Assembly: GCF_901411515.1 (NCBI RefSeq)
Contig: NZ_CABDUX010000002.1
Span: 992,001-1,056,000, forward strand
Origin: Raoultibacter phocaeensis
GTDB taxonomy: Bacteria > Actinomycetota > Coriobacteriia > Coriobacteriales > Eggerthellaceae
DNA: 64,000 bases
Direction of reading: 5' to 3'
Positions 1-7,222 of this stretch are shown here, piece after piece. The translations under genes were made by a program, and so were the position numbers. Every line of letters begins with the position of its first letter. Positions within the stretch are counted from its first letter, which is position 1. The notes under the pieces were generated by a model that did no database searches, was not told the DNA's origin, and was given only the letters and a program-made list of their open reading frames with translations.

Positions 1-1
1 T

Positions 2-64
2 TCGCTCACGACGCCCGACGAGCGGCTGCTAGAAGCTGCGAAGCGCATCAAAGAGATCGGCTAG
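2..64 (+). CDS. C-terminal end of an unidentified protein (cut by window edge)
   Basis: The first 63 bases read open in one frame and end SLTTPDERLLEAAKRIKEIG followed by TAG. The amphipathic Lys/Arg/Leu/Glu pattern looks like a real helical C-terminus, as is common at the ends of many enzymes. Too little is visible to assign a family. It is on the same strand as the adhesin that follows but is separated from it by more than 300 bases, so they are probably not one operon. Confidence 0.4.
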   Translation, partial: SLTTPDERLLEAAKRIKEIG

Positions 65-381
65 CGAAAGCCTTCGGGCATGTGAACAGGCGCGTTTCGG
101 CACTTTGCGTTACTCGATTCGCGGGCGGTCCTGAAGGCTTCGTATATTCTTGAGAACGGACGGGCTGGCAACGCATGTCGATAGAGGCGCAAGCACACCT
201 GTTCTTAATTGTATCTCCATAAGTATCAAATTACCCTTTAATACGGTATCAAGGTATGCAATAATCGTTATGGAAGTGATTACTTAGTTACATAACGCGA
301 TAAACGATACGAGTTGAAAGGCAAGCGTGTCGGCGTGGTAGAAGCGCAGCGCGCTGGTGCTCTTGAATCGAAGGGACGTAT
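65..381. other. Intergenic region upstream of the adhesin
   Basis: No credible gene. Bases 190-300 are clearly more AT-rich than the flanks and probably hold the adhesin promoter, but no -35/-10 pair is convincing. A weak long-range inverted repeat (AAGCCTTC near 68 with GAAGGCTT near 132) could fold after the upstream gene. The only well supported site is the ribosome binding site GAAGGGA shortly before the ATG at 382. Confidence 0.4.
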
Positions 382-3300
382 ATGGAAAGCTTGAAGAAGA
401 GGCGAGGGGCGGCGTGCGTGTTCCTCTCGGTTGTTTTGGCGGCGATGATCGCCGTCCCCTCAGGCGCGCTCGCCGAGCCGGCGAATGCGCAAAAGGGCGC
501 ACTGCCCGAATCGACGGCGTTCGAAAGGGCGTCCTCGGCCGTTCTATCAGCGGATGAGAGCGCTGCCGTAGCGGCGGATGATGTACAGGGCAGCGCTTTT
601 GCGCAGCGGGAAGAATCGAATGTGCGCGACGAATCCGAACAGGCCGGTTCTGAAAACCCAACCGCATCCGAAGGCGCTTCCGACCTTCACGAGCTCGGTG
701 AGAAGCAAGCCTCAAGCGGAGAGAAGGAATCCTCGAGCGACCAGGAGGAATCCTCGAGCGACCAGGAGGAAGCCTCGAGCGACCAGGAGGAAGTATCTTC
801 AGCCTCGCCTTTGGAAGACGAGGCGAGCGAGCTTGCGCTTCTGGAGGACGAAGACGCATACGAAGTCACCGACCAGGCAAGCCTCCAGAGCGCCCTCAAC
901 GATATCGCCGAGGGCACGAAACCGAATCGTCCGATCAAGATAGCGTCCTCTTTCGAACTCGCAGGACCGATCGCCGTCCCGGAGCTTTCCGTGGACTATC
1001 TGAGCATCGTTGCCGATGCTCCTGTTGTCTTGACCGCCTTTTCCGGCGCGCGCCATATGCAGGTCGAGCAGCAGGGAGATGAGAAAGCGATATTCTTCAA
1101 AAACATCGTACTCGACGGAAACGGCACAGGCGGAGGCATCGAGTTCGCGCAGGGAACGGCTGCGTTTTACCTCAACACGGCCCCCGAGGGCGTCACTGCG
1201 CCGAGCGTCGGCAGCTTCGACCTCACGGTGAGGTCGTGCGCCTCGACCGACGGAGCCGCCTTGTACGCAACGGATACCGTGTTGCATGTGAGCAATGCGA
1301 CGTTTGCTTCGAACACGGCGGCCAATCGGGGCGGAGCGATCTTCCTCGATTCCGAAGCAGGAATTCACCTCGAAGCCTCGGTATTGGCAAACAATGCCGC
1401 ACTCGACGGCGGCTCGCTGTACGCGGTGGGAACCGGGCAGCCTGCTCTCGAAGTGCTCGATTCGCTCTTGAGCGGCAACACGGCAAGCAAGGAGGGCGGC
1501 GCGGTGTATACGGAACGCGATCTCGACCTTTCGTCATCGACGCTCAGTGGCAACACGGCTCACGGAAACGGCGGGGCGGGTGCGCTCGTTTCCGACAATC
1601 CGTCCGTAGAGGCCGCGCTCTCCCTTGCACATACAAGCATGCTCGAAAACAAGGCCACAGCTACAAACGGACAGGGCAACGGCGGGGGAATCTACGGCAG
1701 TGCCTGGGAGACGCTCGTGCGCATCGACGATTCCGATACAGGCTCCCGCGAAAGCGAACTACGGAACAACACGGCTCAGGCTTCAGGCGGCGGTATGTAC
1801 ATCGGAGGCATGGGCGAGCCGAGCACGGTACGACTTGAAATGGTGACGGGCTCGGTGAGCGACAACACTGCCGAAGAAGGTAGGGGCGGCGGTATATGCC
1901 TTGACGGGGAAGCCGCCGTACTCACGCTTGGCGAATCGTACGCCCCTGCGATCCCTGCGCTTACGCCGCGCGTTCTTTCCAACCATTCGCATGGCAACGG
2001 AGGTGGAATTTCATTAGATGCTTCGCAGGAAATCAGCCTGTACAGCTTCTATGCGACGATCGAAGACAATACGAGCGACGCGAGCGGGGGAGGCATCTCA
2101 TTCGAGCAGGCAACGCTGGTTACCGCGGTGTTCAACGCCACATCGGTTGACGAAAACCGCGCCGAGGGCGATGGCGGCGGCATCGCAATGAATACGTTTG
2201 CGAACCACCTCATTTTCGAGGCCGTACACGACGGATACGGCGAACTCGTGGCAGCCACGTCGGTTTCTCGCAACGTATCGGGCGGCAACGGTGGAGGCCT
2301 TTATTCGAAGAACCTTACAGGCGACGCTTACAAGATGATCACCCTGCAGATGACCGGAGCCATCGTGGACGGCAATACGGCCCAAGGCAGCGGCGGCGGA
2401 ATATACGGTGACGCTGCTGAAAGCGCCAACGTACAGGCGGGTTCGGGGGGAAACGGATCGAAGATGAGTATCTCGGGCAACACGGCTCACGCATCCGGCG
2501 GAGGTGTCTACCTTGCGTCCGACGAATCGGTATCGTTCCACGGACACGGAACGACCGTCAACGACAACACTGCAGGAACGGATGGCTCGCGAGGTGACGG
2601 GGGAGGCATCTACGTCGCCTCAAGCGAGGGGTACGCGACTTTCGGGTTCAACGAATCCGGCAACCAGCAGGCCAATTCGCTTACGGGCAACCACGCTTAC
2701 GGGAGAGGCGGGGGGGCGTACGCCGTTTCGGGACAGCAGTCGTATGCGCAGGTCGAGGGGCTTGACATCGAAAACAATACAGCCGAAGAAAGCGGCGGCG
2801 GCATCTTCATGGAAGCCGCGTACACTATTCTGACCATGAGCGGCGGCTGGGATCCCGAGACGGGCGATTCGCGCCGCAAGAGCCTTTCCGGCAATGTTGC
2901 GCGCACCGGATCGGGTGGCGGCGCTTTTCTGAGGGGCTCCCACGTGGAAAACCATATCGATAGGACGAATGCGCAGGATAACGTTTCGTACGAGGACGGA
3001 GGTGCTTTGTACGTATACGCCGATGATACTCGCGAAGATCAGGATACAACGCTCGACATGAGCCTGTCCGAATCCACGTTTACCGGAAACGAAGCCGGAG
3101 AATCGGGGGGAGCGGTGTACGCTGTCGAAGCCAGCGGAAACGGGGACTTCTGGTCGTCGCTCGCGGCAACGAGCGTGCAGTTCGATGCAAATGCTGCTCT
3201 TGCCGGATCGGGCGGTGCCGTGTACCTTGGTCCAAACCTGAGCAACCTCTCGCTGTATAACGGCGGGTCGGGCTCTGACCCCATCGAGTTTACCGGCAAT

Positions 3301-4236
3301 ACCGCCGCCCGCGACGGAGGTGCGCTCTTTGTTGCAGACGGCTGGCAGACAGGATACGTGCAACAGGTCCTCTTCGGCGGCAATACAGCGGGCCAAGACG
3401 GCGGCGCGGTAAGGCTCGGAACCATGGGCGATCATCAGAACGCCACCGAGATGTTCGTTTCGACCTCGAGTTTTACGGGAAATACCGCAGGTTCTTCGGG
3501 CGGCGGCATATGGACGCCGTACGAAAACCTTGCCAACCTGGTCGTCGATACCGAGGGCCAAATCGGAGAAACCACCGTATTTTCAGGGAATACGGCTTCG
3601 CGCGAGCTCGAATCGGTGCTGCTCGGTAACGCTGAAGACATTGCGCTGCATGACGAGAAAATACATACGCACAGCTTCTCCGAACGTCCCGATAGCTATT
3701 ATGCCTCGGCTCCGGCGAGCCGCTCTGTAAACCCCTTCGAATACGGATACAACAACTTCGATATCAGCTACCGCAACGCCGCCATGGTGCTCTACGACGG
3801 AAACGGAGCGACGGGCGGTGCGGTGCCTGTGGACAACCGCAAGTACCTGCCAGGCGAACAGGCGGAAGTGAAAACCGATCACACCCTCGCGCGAGAAGGC
3901 TATACGTTCGAAGGCTGGGCTTTGGAGCCTGACGGAAACGTTGCGGTCGCTTCGCCGATCACCATGGAAGACGCCGACGTGGTGCTGTACGCGATCTGGT
4001 CGAAGCTTCCCGATCCGCCCGGTCCTGTTGACCCTGGCGAGCCCGTTGATCCGGGGACATCCGGCGACCCCGGTTCCTCCAACACTTCGCTGAACCAGGG
4101 AAAACATGCGTCCGCATTGGCCAAAATGGGCGATGAGGCGGTTGTCGGCATAGCGTTGCTTGCGGCTATGGGGATTTTGACGGCGATCGCAGCCGCCTTG
4201 TCCGTGCGCAAGATGCGGCGCAATCCGAAAGCATAG
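382..4236 (+). CDS. Large cell-surface adhesin with polymorphic-membrane-protein style repeats
   Basis: A 1284-residue secreted protein. It has a basic N-terminus and signal peptide (cleavage near ALA-EP, residues 28-32), then an acidic Ser/Glu-rich linker with three copies of ESSSDQE or a close variant (about residues 116-136). A long stretch, about 200-1110, repeats short blocks of the form N-T-A-x-x-x-GGG-I/V-Y, typical of right-handed beta-helix Pmp/autotransporter-like adhesins. A Listeria-Bacteroides (InlB B) repeat follows at about 1134-1210 (GYTFEGWA), then a Pro/Gly/Asp spacer, LAKMGDE, a hydrophobic segment and RKMRR. The C-terminus looks like a non-canonical sortase signal. The start is fixed by GAAGGGA upstream of 382. 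A seven-G run near 2710 lies inside the repeats. The role is inferred as adhesion to host or community surfaces; no ligand can be named. Confidence 0.85.
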   Translation: MESLKKRRGAACVFLSVVLAAMIAVPSGALAEPANAQKGALPESTAFERASSAVLSADESAAVAADDVQGSAFAQREESNVRDESEQAGSENPTASEGASDLHELGEKQASSGEKESSSDQEESSSDQEEASSDQEEVSSASPLEDEASELALLEDEDAYEVTDQASLQSALNDIAEGTKPNRPIKIASSFELAGPIAVPELSVDYLSIVADAPVVLTAFSGARHMQVEQQGDEKAIFFKNIVLDGNGTGGGIEFAQGTAAFYLNTAPEGVTAPSVGSFDLTVRSCASTDGAALYATDTVLHVSNATFASNTAANRGGAIFLDSEAGIHLEASVLANNAALDGGSLYAVGTGQPALEVLDSLLSGNTASKEGGAVYTERDLDLSSSTLSGNTAHGNGGAGALVSDNPSVEAALSLAHTSMLENKATATNGQGNGGGIYGSAWETLVRIDDSDTGSRESELRNNTAQASGGGMYIGGMGEPSTVRLEMVTGSVSDNTAEEGRGGGICLDGEAAVLTLGESYAPAIPALTPRVLSNHSHGNGGGISLDASQEISLYSFYATIEDNTSDASGGGISFEQATLVTAVFNATSVDENRAEGDGGGIAMNTFANHLIFEAVHDGYGELVAATSVSRNVSGGNGGGLYSKNLTGDAYKMITLQMTGAIVDGNTAQGSGGGIYGDAAESANVQAGSGGNGSKMSISGNTAHASGGGVYLASDESVSFHGHGTTVNDNTAGTDGSRGDGGGIYVASSEGYATFGFNESGNQQANSLTGNHAYGRGGGAYAVSGQQSYAQVEGLDIENNTAEESGGGIFMEAAYTILTMSGGWDPETGDSRRKSLSGNVARTGSGGGAFLRGSHVENHIDRTNAQDNVSYEDGGALYVYADDTREDQDTTLDMSLSESTFTGNEAGESGGAVYAVEASGNGDFWSSLAATSVQFDANAALAGSGGAVYLGPNLSNLSLYNGGSGSDPIEFTGNTAARDGGALFVADGWQTGYVQQVLFGGNTAGQDGGAVRLGTMGDHQNATEMFVSTSSFTGNTAGSSGGGIWTPYENLANLVVDTEGQIGETTVFSGNTASRELESVLLGNAEDIALHDEKIHTHSFSERPDSYYASAPASRSVNPFEYGYNNFDISYRNAAMVLYDGNGATGGAVPVDNRKYLPGEQAEVKTDHTLAREGYTFEGWALEPDGNVAVASPITMEDADVVLYAIWSKLPDPPGPVDPGEPVDPGTSGDPGSSNTSLNQGKHASALAKMGDEAVVGIALLAAMGILTAIAAALSVRKMRRNPKA
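727..789 (+). repeat. Three 21-bp tandem repeats inside the adhesin gene
   Basis: Three in-frame copies of a 21-bp unit (727-747, 748-768, 769-789), the third differing at one base, encode ESSSDQE-type heptads in the acidic linker after the signal peptide. Unit length is a multiple of three, so copy-number change would alter linker length without frameshifting. Confidence 0.8.
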
Positions 4237-4279
4237 GGTGAAACGCTCTGATGCATTGGCTTTCGTAACGGAATGAAAA

Positions 4280-4310
4280 CACGCCTGTTGCCCGATGGGC
4301 GGCAGGCGTG
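4280..4310 (+). terminator. Hairpin after the adhesin gene
   Basis: CACGCCTG (4280-4287) pairs with CAGGCGTG (4303-4310), with additional GCCC/GGGC pairing inside. The T-run after it is poor, so it may be a weak terminator or an RNA end structure. Confidence 0.55.
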
Positions 4311-4317
4311 CTAGTAT
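4288..4317 (+). promoter_or_regulatory. Possible promoter of the hflX leader
   Basis: TTGCCC (4288-4293) and TAGTAT (4312-4317) are 18 bp apart and would place transcription start near 4324, just before the ribosome binding site of the small leader ORF. It overlaps the hairpin above, so the call is tentative. Confidence 0.3.
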
Positions 4318-4357
4318 CTAAGACTATTGTTTATTCGGGAAAGGATGGAGCACGTAC

Positions 4358-4381
4358 ATGGCCACAATAAGGTTGCGGTAA
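4358..4381 (+). CDS. Seven-residue leader peptide MATIRLR upstream of hflX
   Basis: ATG at 4358 follows a good ribosome binding site (AAAGGATGGAG, 4340-4350) and encodes M-A-T-I-R-L-R then TAA. It ends in Arg-Leu-Arg, a '+X+' pattern known from macrolide-dependent arrest peptides such as the ErmD leader. HflX-family proteins split or rescue stalled ribosomes, and some confer macrolide/lincosamide resistance. AAGGTT within the last codons (4369-4374) can pair with AACCTT (4409-4414) next to the hflX ribosome binding site. These facts suggest translational control of hflX by drug-stalled ribosomes. Function is inferred, and expression is not shown by sequence alone. Confidence 0.55.
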   Translation: MATIRLR

Positions 4382-4432
4382 AAGCTCTTACTCGCATACA
4401 CCCATCCGAACCTTTTGAAAGGCCATACTGCC

Positions 4433-5725
4433 ATGACCCAATCCAAGCATTTCACCATTGAAGAAGTACGCGAGCGCGCTGTGCTCGTCGGCATAGACCG
4501 CGGCGATACGACATGGCCCGTCTCCGAAAGCCTTGCCGAACTCGGCAGACTGGCGAACACTGCCGGTGCAGACGTGGTTGCCTCCACTTCGCAGAAGCTC
4601 GACGCCCCGAACCCCCGCACGTTTATCGGTTCGGGCAAGGCGGAAGAAGTCGCCGACATGTGCCGTGCCCACAGCGCCGATGTTGTCATATTCGACGACG
4701 AACTCACACCGTCTCAGCAATCGAATCTCGAAAAAATCGTACCGCGCGATGTGAAAGTCATCGACCGCACGGCGCTCATCCTCGATATATTCGCGCTCCA
4801 CGCAACCACGAAGGAAGGGCGTCTGCAGGTAAGGCTCGCGCAAAACCAGTATCTGCTCCCTCGGTTACGCGGCATGTGGGCGCATCTCGCTTCGAACCGC
4901 ATGGGCGGCGGTGTCGGCTCGAGGTTCGGCGAGGGCGAAAGCCAGCTCGAAGTCGACCGCAGGATGGTGCGCAAGCGCATAACCTCCATCAAACGCGAAC
5001 TCAAGCAACTCGCCGATGTGCGAGCGCTTCAGCGGGAGAGCCGCTACAAAAGCGGTATGTTCAAAGTATCGCTTGCCGGATACACCAACGCAGGCAAATC
5101 GAGTCTGCTCAACACGCTCACCGATGCCGACGTCCTCAGCTACGACAAGCTGTTTGCGACGCTCGATTCGACGACGAGGAAATTCGTGCTTCCCGAGGGA
5201 CGGGAAATTACGCTCACCGACACGGTCGGCTTTATTCAGAAACTTCCCCATACGCTTGTGGAAGCTTTCAAATCGACGCTCGACGAGATTACGGGAGCAG
5301 ATCTCGTCCTTCATGTGATCGACGCCTCTTCACCCGAGAGAGAGGCCCAGATCCGCTCGGTCGAAGAGGTGCTCGGGCAAATCGGGGCGCAGGATATCAG
5401 GCGCGTCGAAGTGTTCAATAAGATCGATTTGCTGGATTGCGACGAGCGAGATGCGCTTGCAAAGCGCCACCCCGACGCCGTAGCCGTGTCGGCGCTGACG
5501 GGAGACGGCATCGACGAGTTGGTGCAACGCGTAAGCTCGATCGCTTCGGCCCGCGACGAGCTGCTGAGGGTGCTTGTGCCGTACGGGCGGGGCGACCTCG
5601 TATCGATTGCGCATGAGCGCGCTTCGATCGTACGCGAAGAACATGACGAGGATGGTACGCGTATAGACATGCTGATAGCCCCCGCCTACACATCGATGTT
5701 CAGCGAGTTTCTTGTAACCGAGTAA
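4433..5725 (+). CDS. hflX: Ribosome-associated GTPase HflX
   Basis: A 430-residue HflX-family GTPase. The N-terminal HflX domain includes the typical NPRTFIGSGKAEE stretch, followed by a Gly-rich loop/coiled coil (RMGGGVGSRFGEGESQLEVDRR) and a G domain with GYTNAGKSS (G1), DTVGF (G3) and NKID (G4). Family members bind the 50S subunit and split stalled ribosomes in heat or antibiotic stress. ATG 4433 is preferred over TTG 4415 because AAAGG (4418-4422) sits at the right distance. The gene follows a seven-codon leader ORF and ends before a bidirectional terminator shared with convergent lexA. Confidence 0.93.
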   Translation: MTQSKHFTIEEVRERAVLVGIDRGDTTWPVSESLAELGRLANTAGADVVASTSQKLDAPNPRTFIGSGKAEEVADMCRAHSADVVIFDDELTPSQQSNLEKIVPRDVKVIDRTALILDIFALHATTKEGRLQVRLAQNQYLLPRLRGMWAHLASNRMGGGVGSRFGEGESQLEVDRRMVRKRITSIKRELKQLADVRALQRESRYKSGMFKVSLAGYTNAGKSSLLNTLTDADVLSYDKLFATLDSTTRKFVLPEGREITLTDTVGFIQKLPHTLVEAFKSTLDEITGADLVLHVIDASSPEREAQIRSVEEVLGQIGAQDIRRVEVFNKIDLLDCDERDALAKRHPDAVAVSALTGDGIDELVQRVSSIASARDELLRVLVPYGRGDLVSIAHERASIVREEHDEDGTRIDMLIAPAYTSMFSEFLVTE

Positions 5726-5754
5726 GGCTCGACCCGATCGGCCGTCATACGAAA

Positions 5755-5806
5755 ACGCCCCGACCGCAAACGATCCGCAGCGCGGTTCGATAAGCGGTCG
5801 GGGCGT
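5755..5806. terminator. Bidirectional terminator between hflX and lexA
   Basis: ACGCCCCGACCGC (5755-5767) is the exact inverted repeat of GCGGTCGGGGCGT (5794-5806). The 13-bp stem is placed between convergent genes. An A-run before it supplies U residues for the minus strand. Confidence 0.75.
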
Positions 5807-5847
5807 ACCGGCTCCCTCGTGAAACGCTAAACGGTACCGTAGTCGTT

Positions 5848-6492
5848 TTAAAGGCGCCTGAAAACAGCTACTACCTTGCCCGCGATAGAGCAATCGGTTG
5901 TGATGATGGGATCCATCGAAGAGTTTTCGGGCTGCAGACGGATGTGGTCGGACTCCTTGTAAAAGCGCTTTACCGTTGCGCCATCGTCCATGATGGCTAC
6001 GACGATGTCACCGTTGTTGGCGGTAGGCTGTTCTTTAACCACTACGTAATCACCGCTGTTGATACCCGCTTCGATCATGGAGTCGCCGCGAACCGAAAGC
6101 AGGAACGCAGCCGCATCGCCCACGATATCGGTAGGAAGCGTGATGGTATCGGTGATGTTCTCTTCCGCGAGAATGGGAACACCTGCTGCGACGTCGCCCA
6201 CAAGGGGAAGGTTGACGAGGTTGCCGAAATTCGGCTGCGACACTTCGGCCGAGCCGGGAAACTCGTGATCTTCGAGCTGGTAGGTGAGGGCAATTGAACG
6301 GGATTTGAGAGGATCACGCTTGATGAGCCCCTTGTCCTCAAGTGCCTTGAGATGCACGTGGACCGTGGAGGGGGAGGAAAGGCCAAGGCTCTGGCATACT
6401 TCGCGCACGGTGGGGCCGTACCCCTTCTCGCGGATGCAGCTCTCGATGCAGTCGAGGACCGCTTGCTGACGTTTCGTGACTTTTTCTGCCAT
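5848..6492 (-). CDS. lexA: SOS repressor LexA
   Basis: A 214-residue LexA. It has an N-terminal winged helix (residues about 1-65), the autocleavage site Ala103-Gly104 in DVAAGVPI, catalytic Ser138 (GDSM) and Lys175 (ATVKRF). RecA-stimulated self-cleavage derepresses SOS genes. Start 6492 is chosen because AAAGGAAG precedes it; an upstream in-frame start would put coding sequence through the operators. Three Gram-positive-type SOS boxes lie between lexA and the divergent gene at 6608, implying autoregulation. Confidence 0.96.
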   Translation of the reverse strand: MAEKVTKRQQAVLDCIESCIREKGYGPTVREVCQSLGLSSPSTVHVHLKALEDKGLIKRDPLKSRSIALTYQLEDHEFPGSAEVSQPNFGNLVNLPLVGDVAAGVPILAEENITDTITLPTDIVGDAAAFLLSVRGDSMIEAGINSGDYVVVKEQPTANNGDIVVAIMDDGATVKRFYKESDHIRLQPENSSMDPIITTDCSIAGKVVAVFRRL

Positions 6493-6512
6493 AAGGCTTC
6501 CTTTCAAAAATT

Positions 6513-6582
6513 CGAACAAATGTTTGAGAAATAACTTGACATGAACCTTTGTTCGCCATATAGTATACACGAACAAAGGTTC
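6513..6582. promoter_or_regulatory. Three LexA boxes in the lexA divergent promoter region
   Basis: CGAACAAATGTTTG (6513-6526), GAACCTTTGTTCG (6543-6555) and CGAACAAAGGTTC (6570-6582) match the CGAAC-N4-GTTCG consensus of Gram-positive LexA. The first is close to the lexA start; the other two overlap the promoter of the divergent gene. Confidence 0.85.
6536..6564 (+). promoter_or_regulatory. Promoter of the divergent SOS gene
   Basis: TTGACA (6536-6541), a 17-bp spacer and TATAGT (6559-6564) form a near-consensus sigma-A promoter. A LexA box fills the spacer and another lies just past the -10, so tight SOS repression is expected. Confidence 0.8.
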
Positions 6583-6607
6583 TATGCAAGAGCAAGGAGG
6601 CAGTTTT

Positions 6608-6910
6608 ATGAATAATTTCGAGGCGCGCTACTCCGTGGTGGGAACGTCCGCTTTGAAGGCCGATGTCTCCGGAATGCATGATCGTGCGGCGATTATCGAG
6701 TTTCCGATGCGCGAAGCATCGCACGGCTCGCATGCTGCAACCCAGGTGCATCGCTTCAGCCAGAAGCTGCACGACTCCGAGTTCGCTACCGAGGTTCGTA
6801 CGGGAACCGTGCAAGGGAAAGCCTTCGGGCGCATAGCGCCGTGGCAATCGGTCTCCGCGGGTCTCGCTCTTGCCGTAGCTGCTTTCGCAACCATCTTCTT
6901 CGGCGTCTGA
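6608..6910 (+). CDS. Small SOS-regulated membrane protein, candidate division inhibitor
   Basis: A 100-residue protein with a strong AAGGAGG ribosome binding site before ATG 6608. The first 80 residues are soluble and polar. The C-terminus carries one hydrophobic segment (SAGLALAVAAFATIFFGV), so the protein is probably tail-anchored. It is transcribed divergently from lexA under two LexA boxes, the same genomic position as yneA/divS-type cell-division suppressors in other Gram-positives, and it ends at its own terminator. No LysM or SulA-like motif is visible, so similarity to those proteins is positional, not sequence-based. Confidence 0.75.
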   Translation: MNNFEARYSVVGTSALKADVSGMHDRAAIIEFPMREASHGSHAATQVHRFSQKLHDSEFATEVRTGTVQGKAFGRIAPWQSVSAGLALAVAAFATIFFGV

Positions 6911-6964
6911 ACGTTCGCCTATCCGGTCTTCCGCAGATGCTGCGTTCTGCGAGAAGCTGCGTGA

Positions 6965-6995
6965 GCGCCCTGGGAAACCGGGGCGCATTCTTTTT
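6965..6995 (+). terminator. Terminator after the SOS gene
   Basis: GCGCCC (6965-6970) pairs with GGGCGC (6981-6986), extended by TGG/CCG, and is followed by ATTCTTTTT. A good intrinsic terminator. Confidence 0.8.
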
Positions 6996-7022
6996 GCACG
7001 GAGAACAGGAATATGCTACACT
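6994..7022 (+). promoter_or_regulatory. Promoter of the ABC-F leader transcript
   Basis: TTGCAC (6994-6999), 17-bp spacer, TACACT (7017-7022). Transcription would start near 7029, giving a leader of about 195 nt before the ABC-F start codon. Confidence 0.6.
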
Positions 7023-7074
7023 TCCTTCGTTGAAACGCCACCGGGCGTTCTTACCGTATACGAGGAGAAAAGAC

Positions 7075-7086
7075 ATGCGCAAATAA
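7075..7086 (+). CDS. Three-residue leader peptide MRK before the ABC-F gene
   Basis: ATG CGC AAA TAA at 7075-7086, with a ribosome binding site GAGGAG at 7062-7067. The stop codon overlaps the first bases of the attenuator stem (7085-7093), so a ribosome held on this minigene would cover that strand and prevent terminator formation. Very short leaders of this kind control antibiotic-resistance ABC-F genes in Firmicutes. The role here is inferred from the arrangement. Confidence 0.6.
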   Translation: MRK

Positions 7087-7155
7087 CGATTGCCTTCGGG
7101 CACCCATGCAACAAGCCGTATTCCTTTGTCGCAACCGGGTGTGCAATCGTTTTCT
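7085..7155 (+). terminator. Transcription attenuator in the ABC-F leader
   Basis: AACGATTGC (7085-7093) pairs perfectly with GCAATCGTT (7143-7151), the last bases being part of a TTTTCT run. An inner helix GCACCC (7100-7105) / GGGTGT (7137-7142) stacks on it with only a six-base bulge. It begins inside the stop codon of the MRK minigene and lies fully upstream of the ABC-F start, so it should end transcription unless the leader is occupied. Confidence 0.75.
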
Positions 7156-7222
7156 AGCATCGTTCCTCAGCTTCCTTTGCATAAACCCATTCGTTGCGCC
7201 TCTGATTTCAATGGAGGTCGCC

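Noticed and set aside
7106..7222. In-frame upstream extension of the ABC-F protein from ATG 7106
   Set aside because: It would start inside the attenuator stem without a ribosome binding site, and ABC-F proteins start near the first strand of NBD1; GGAGG supports 7223.
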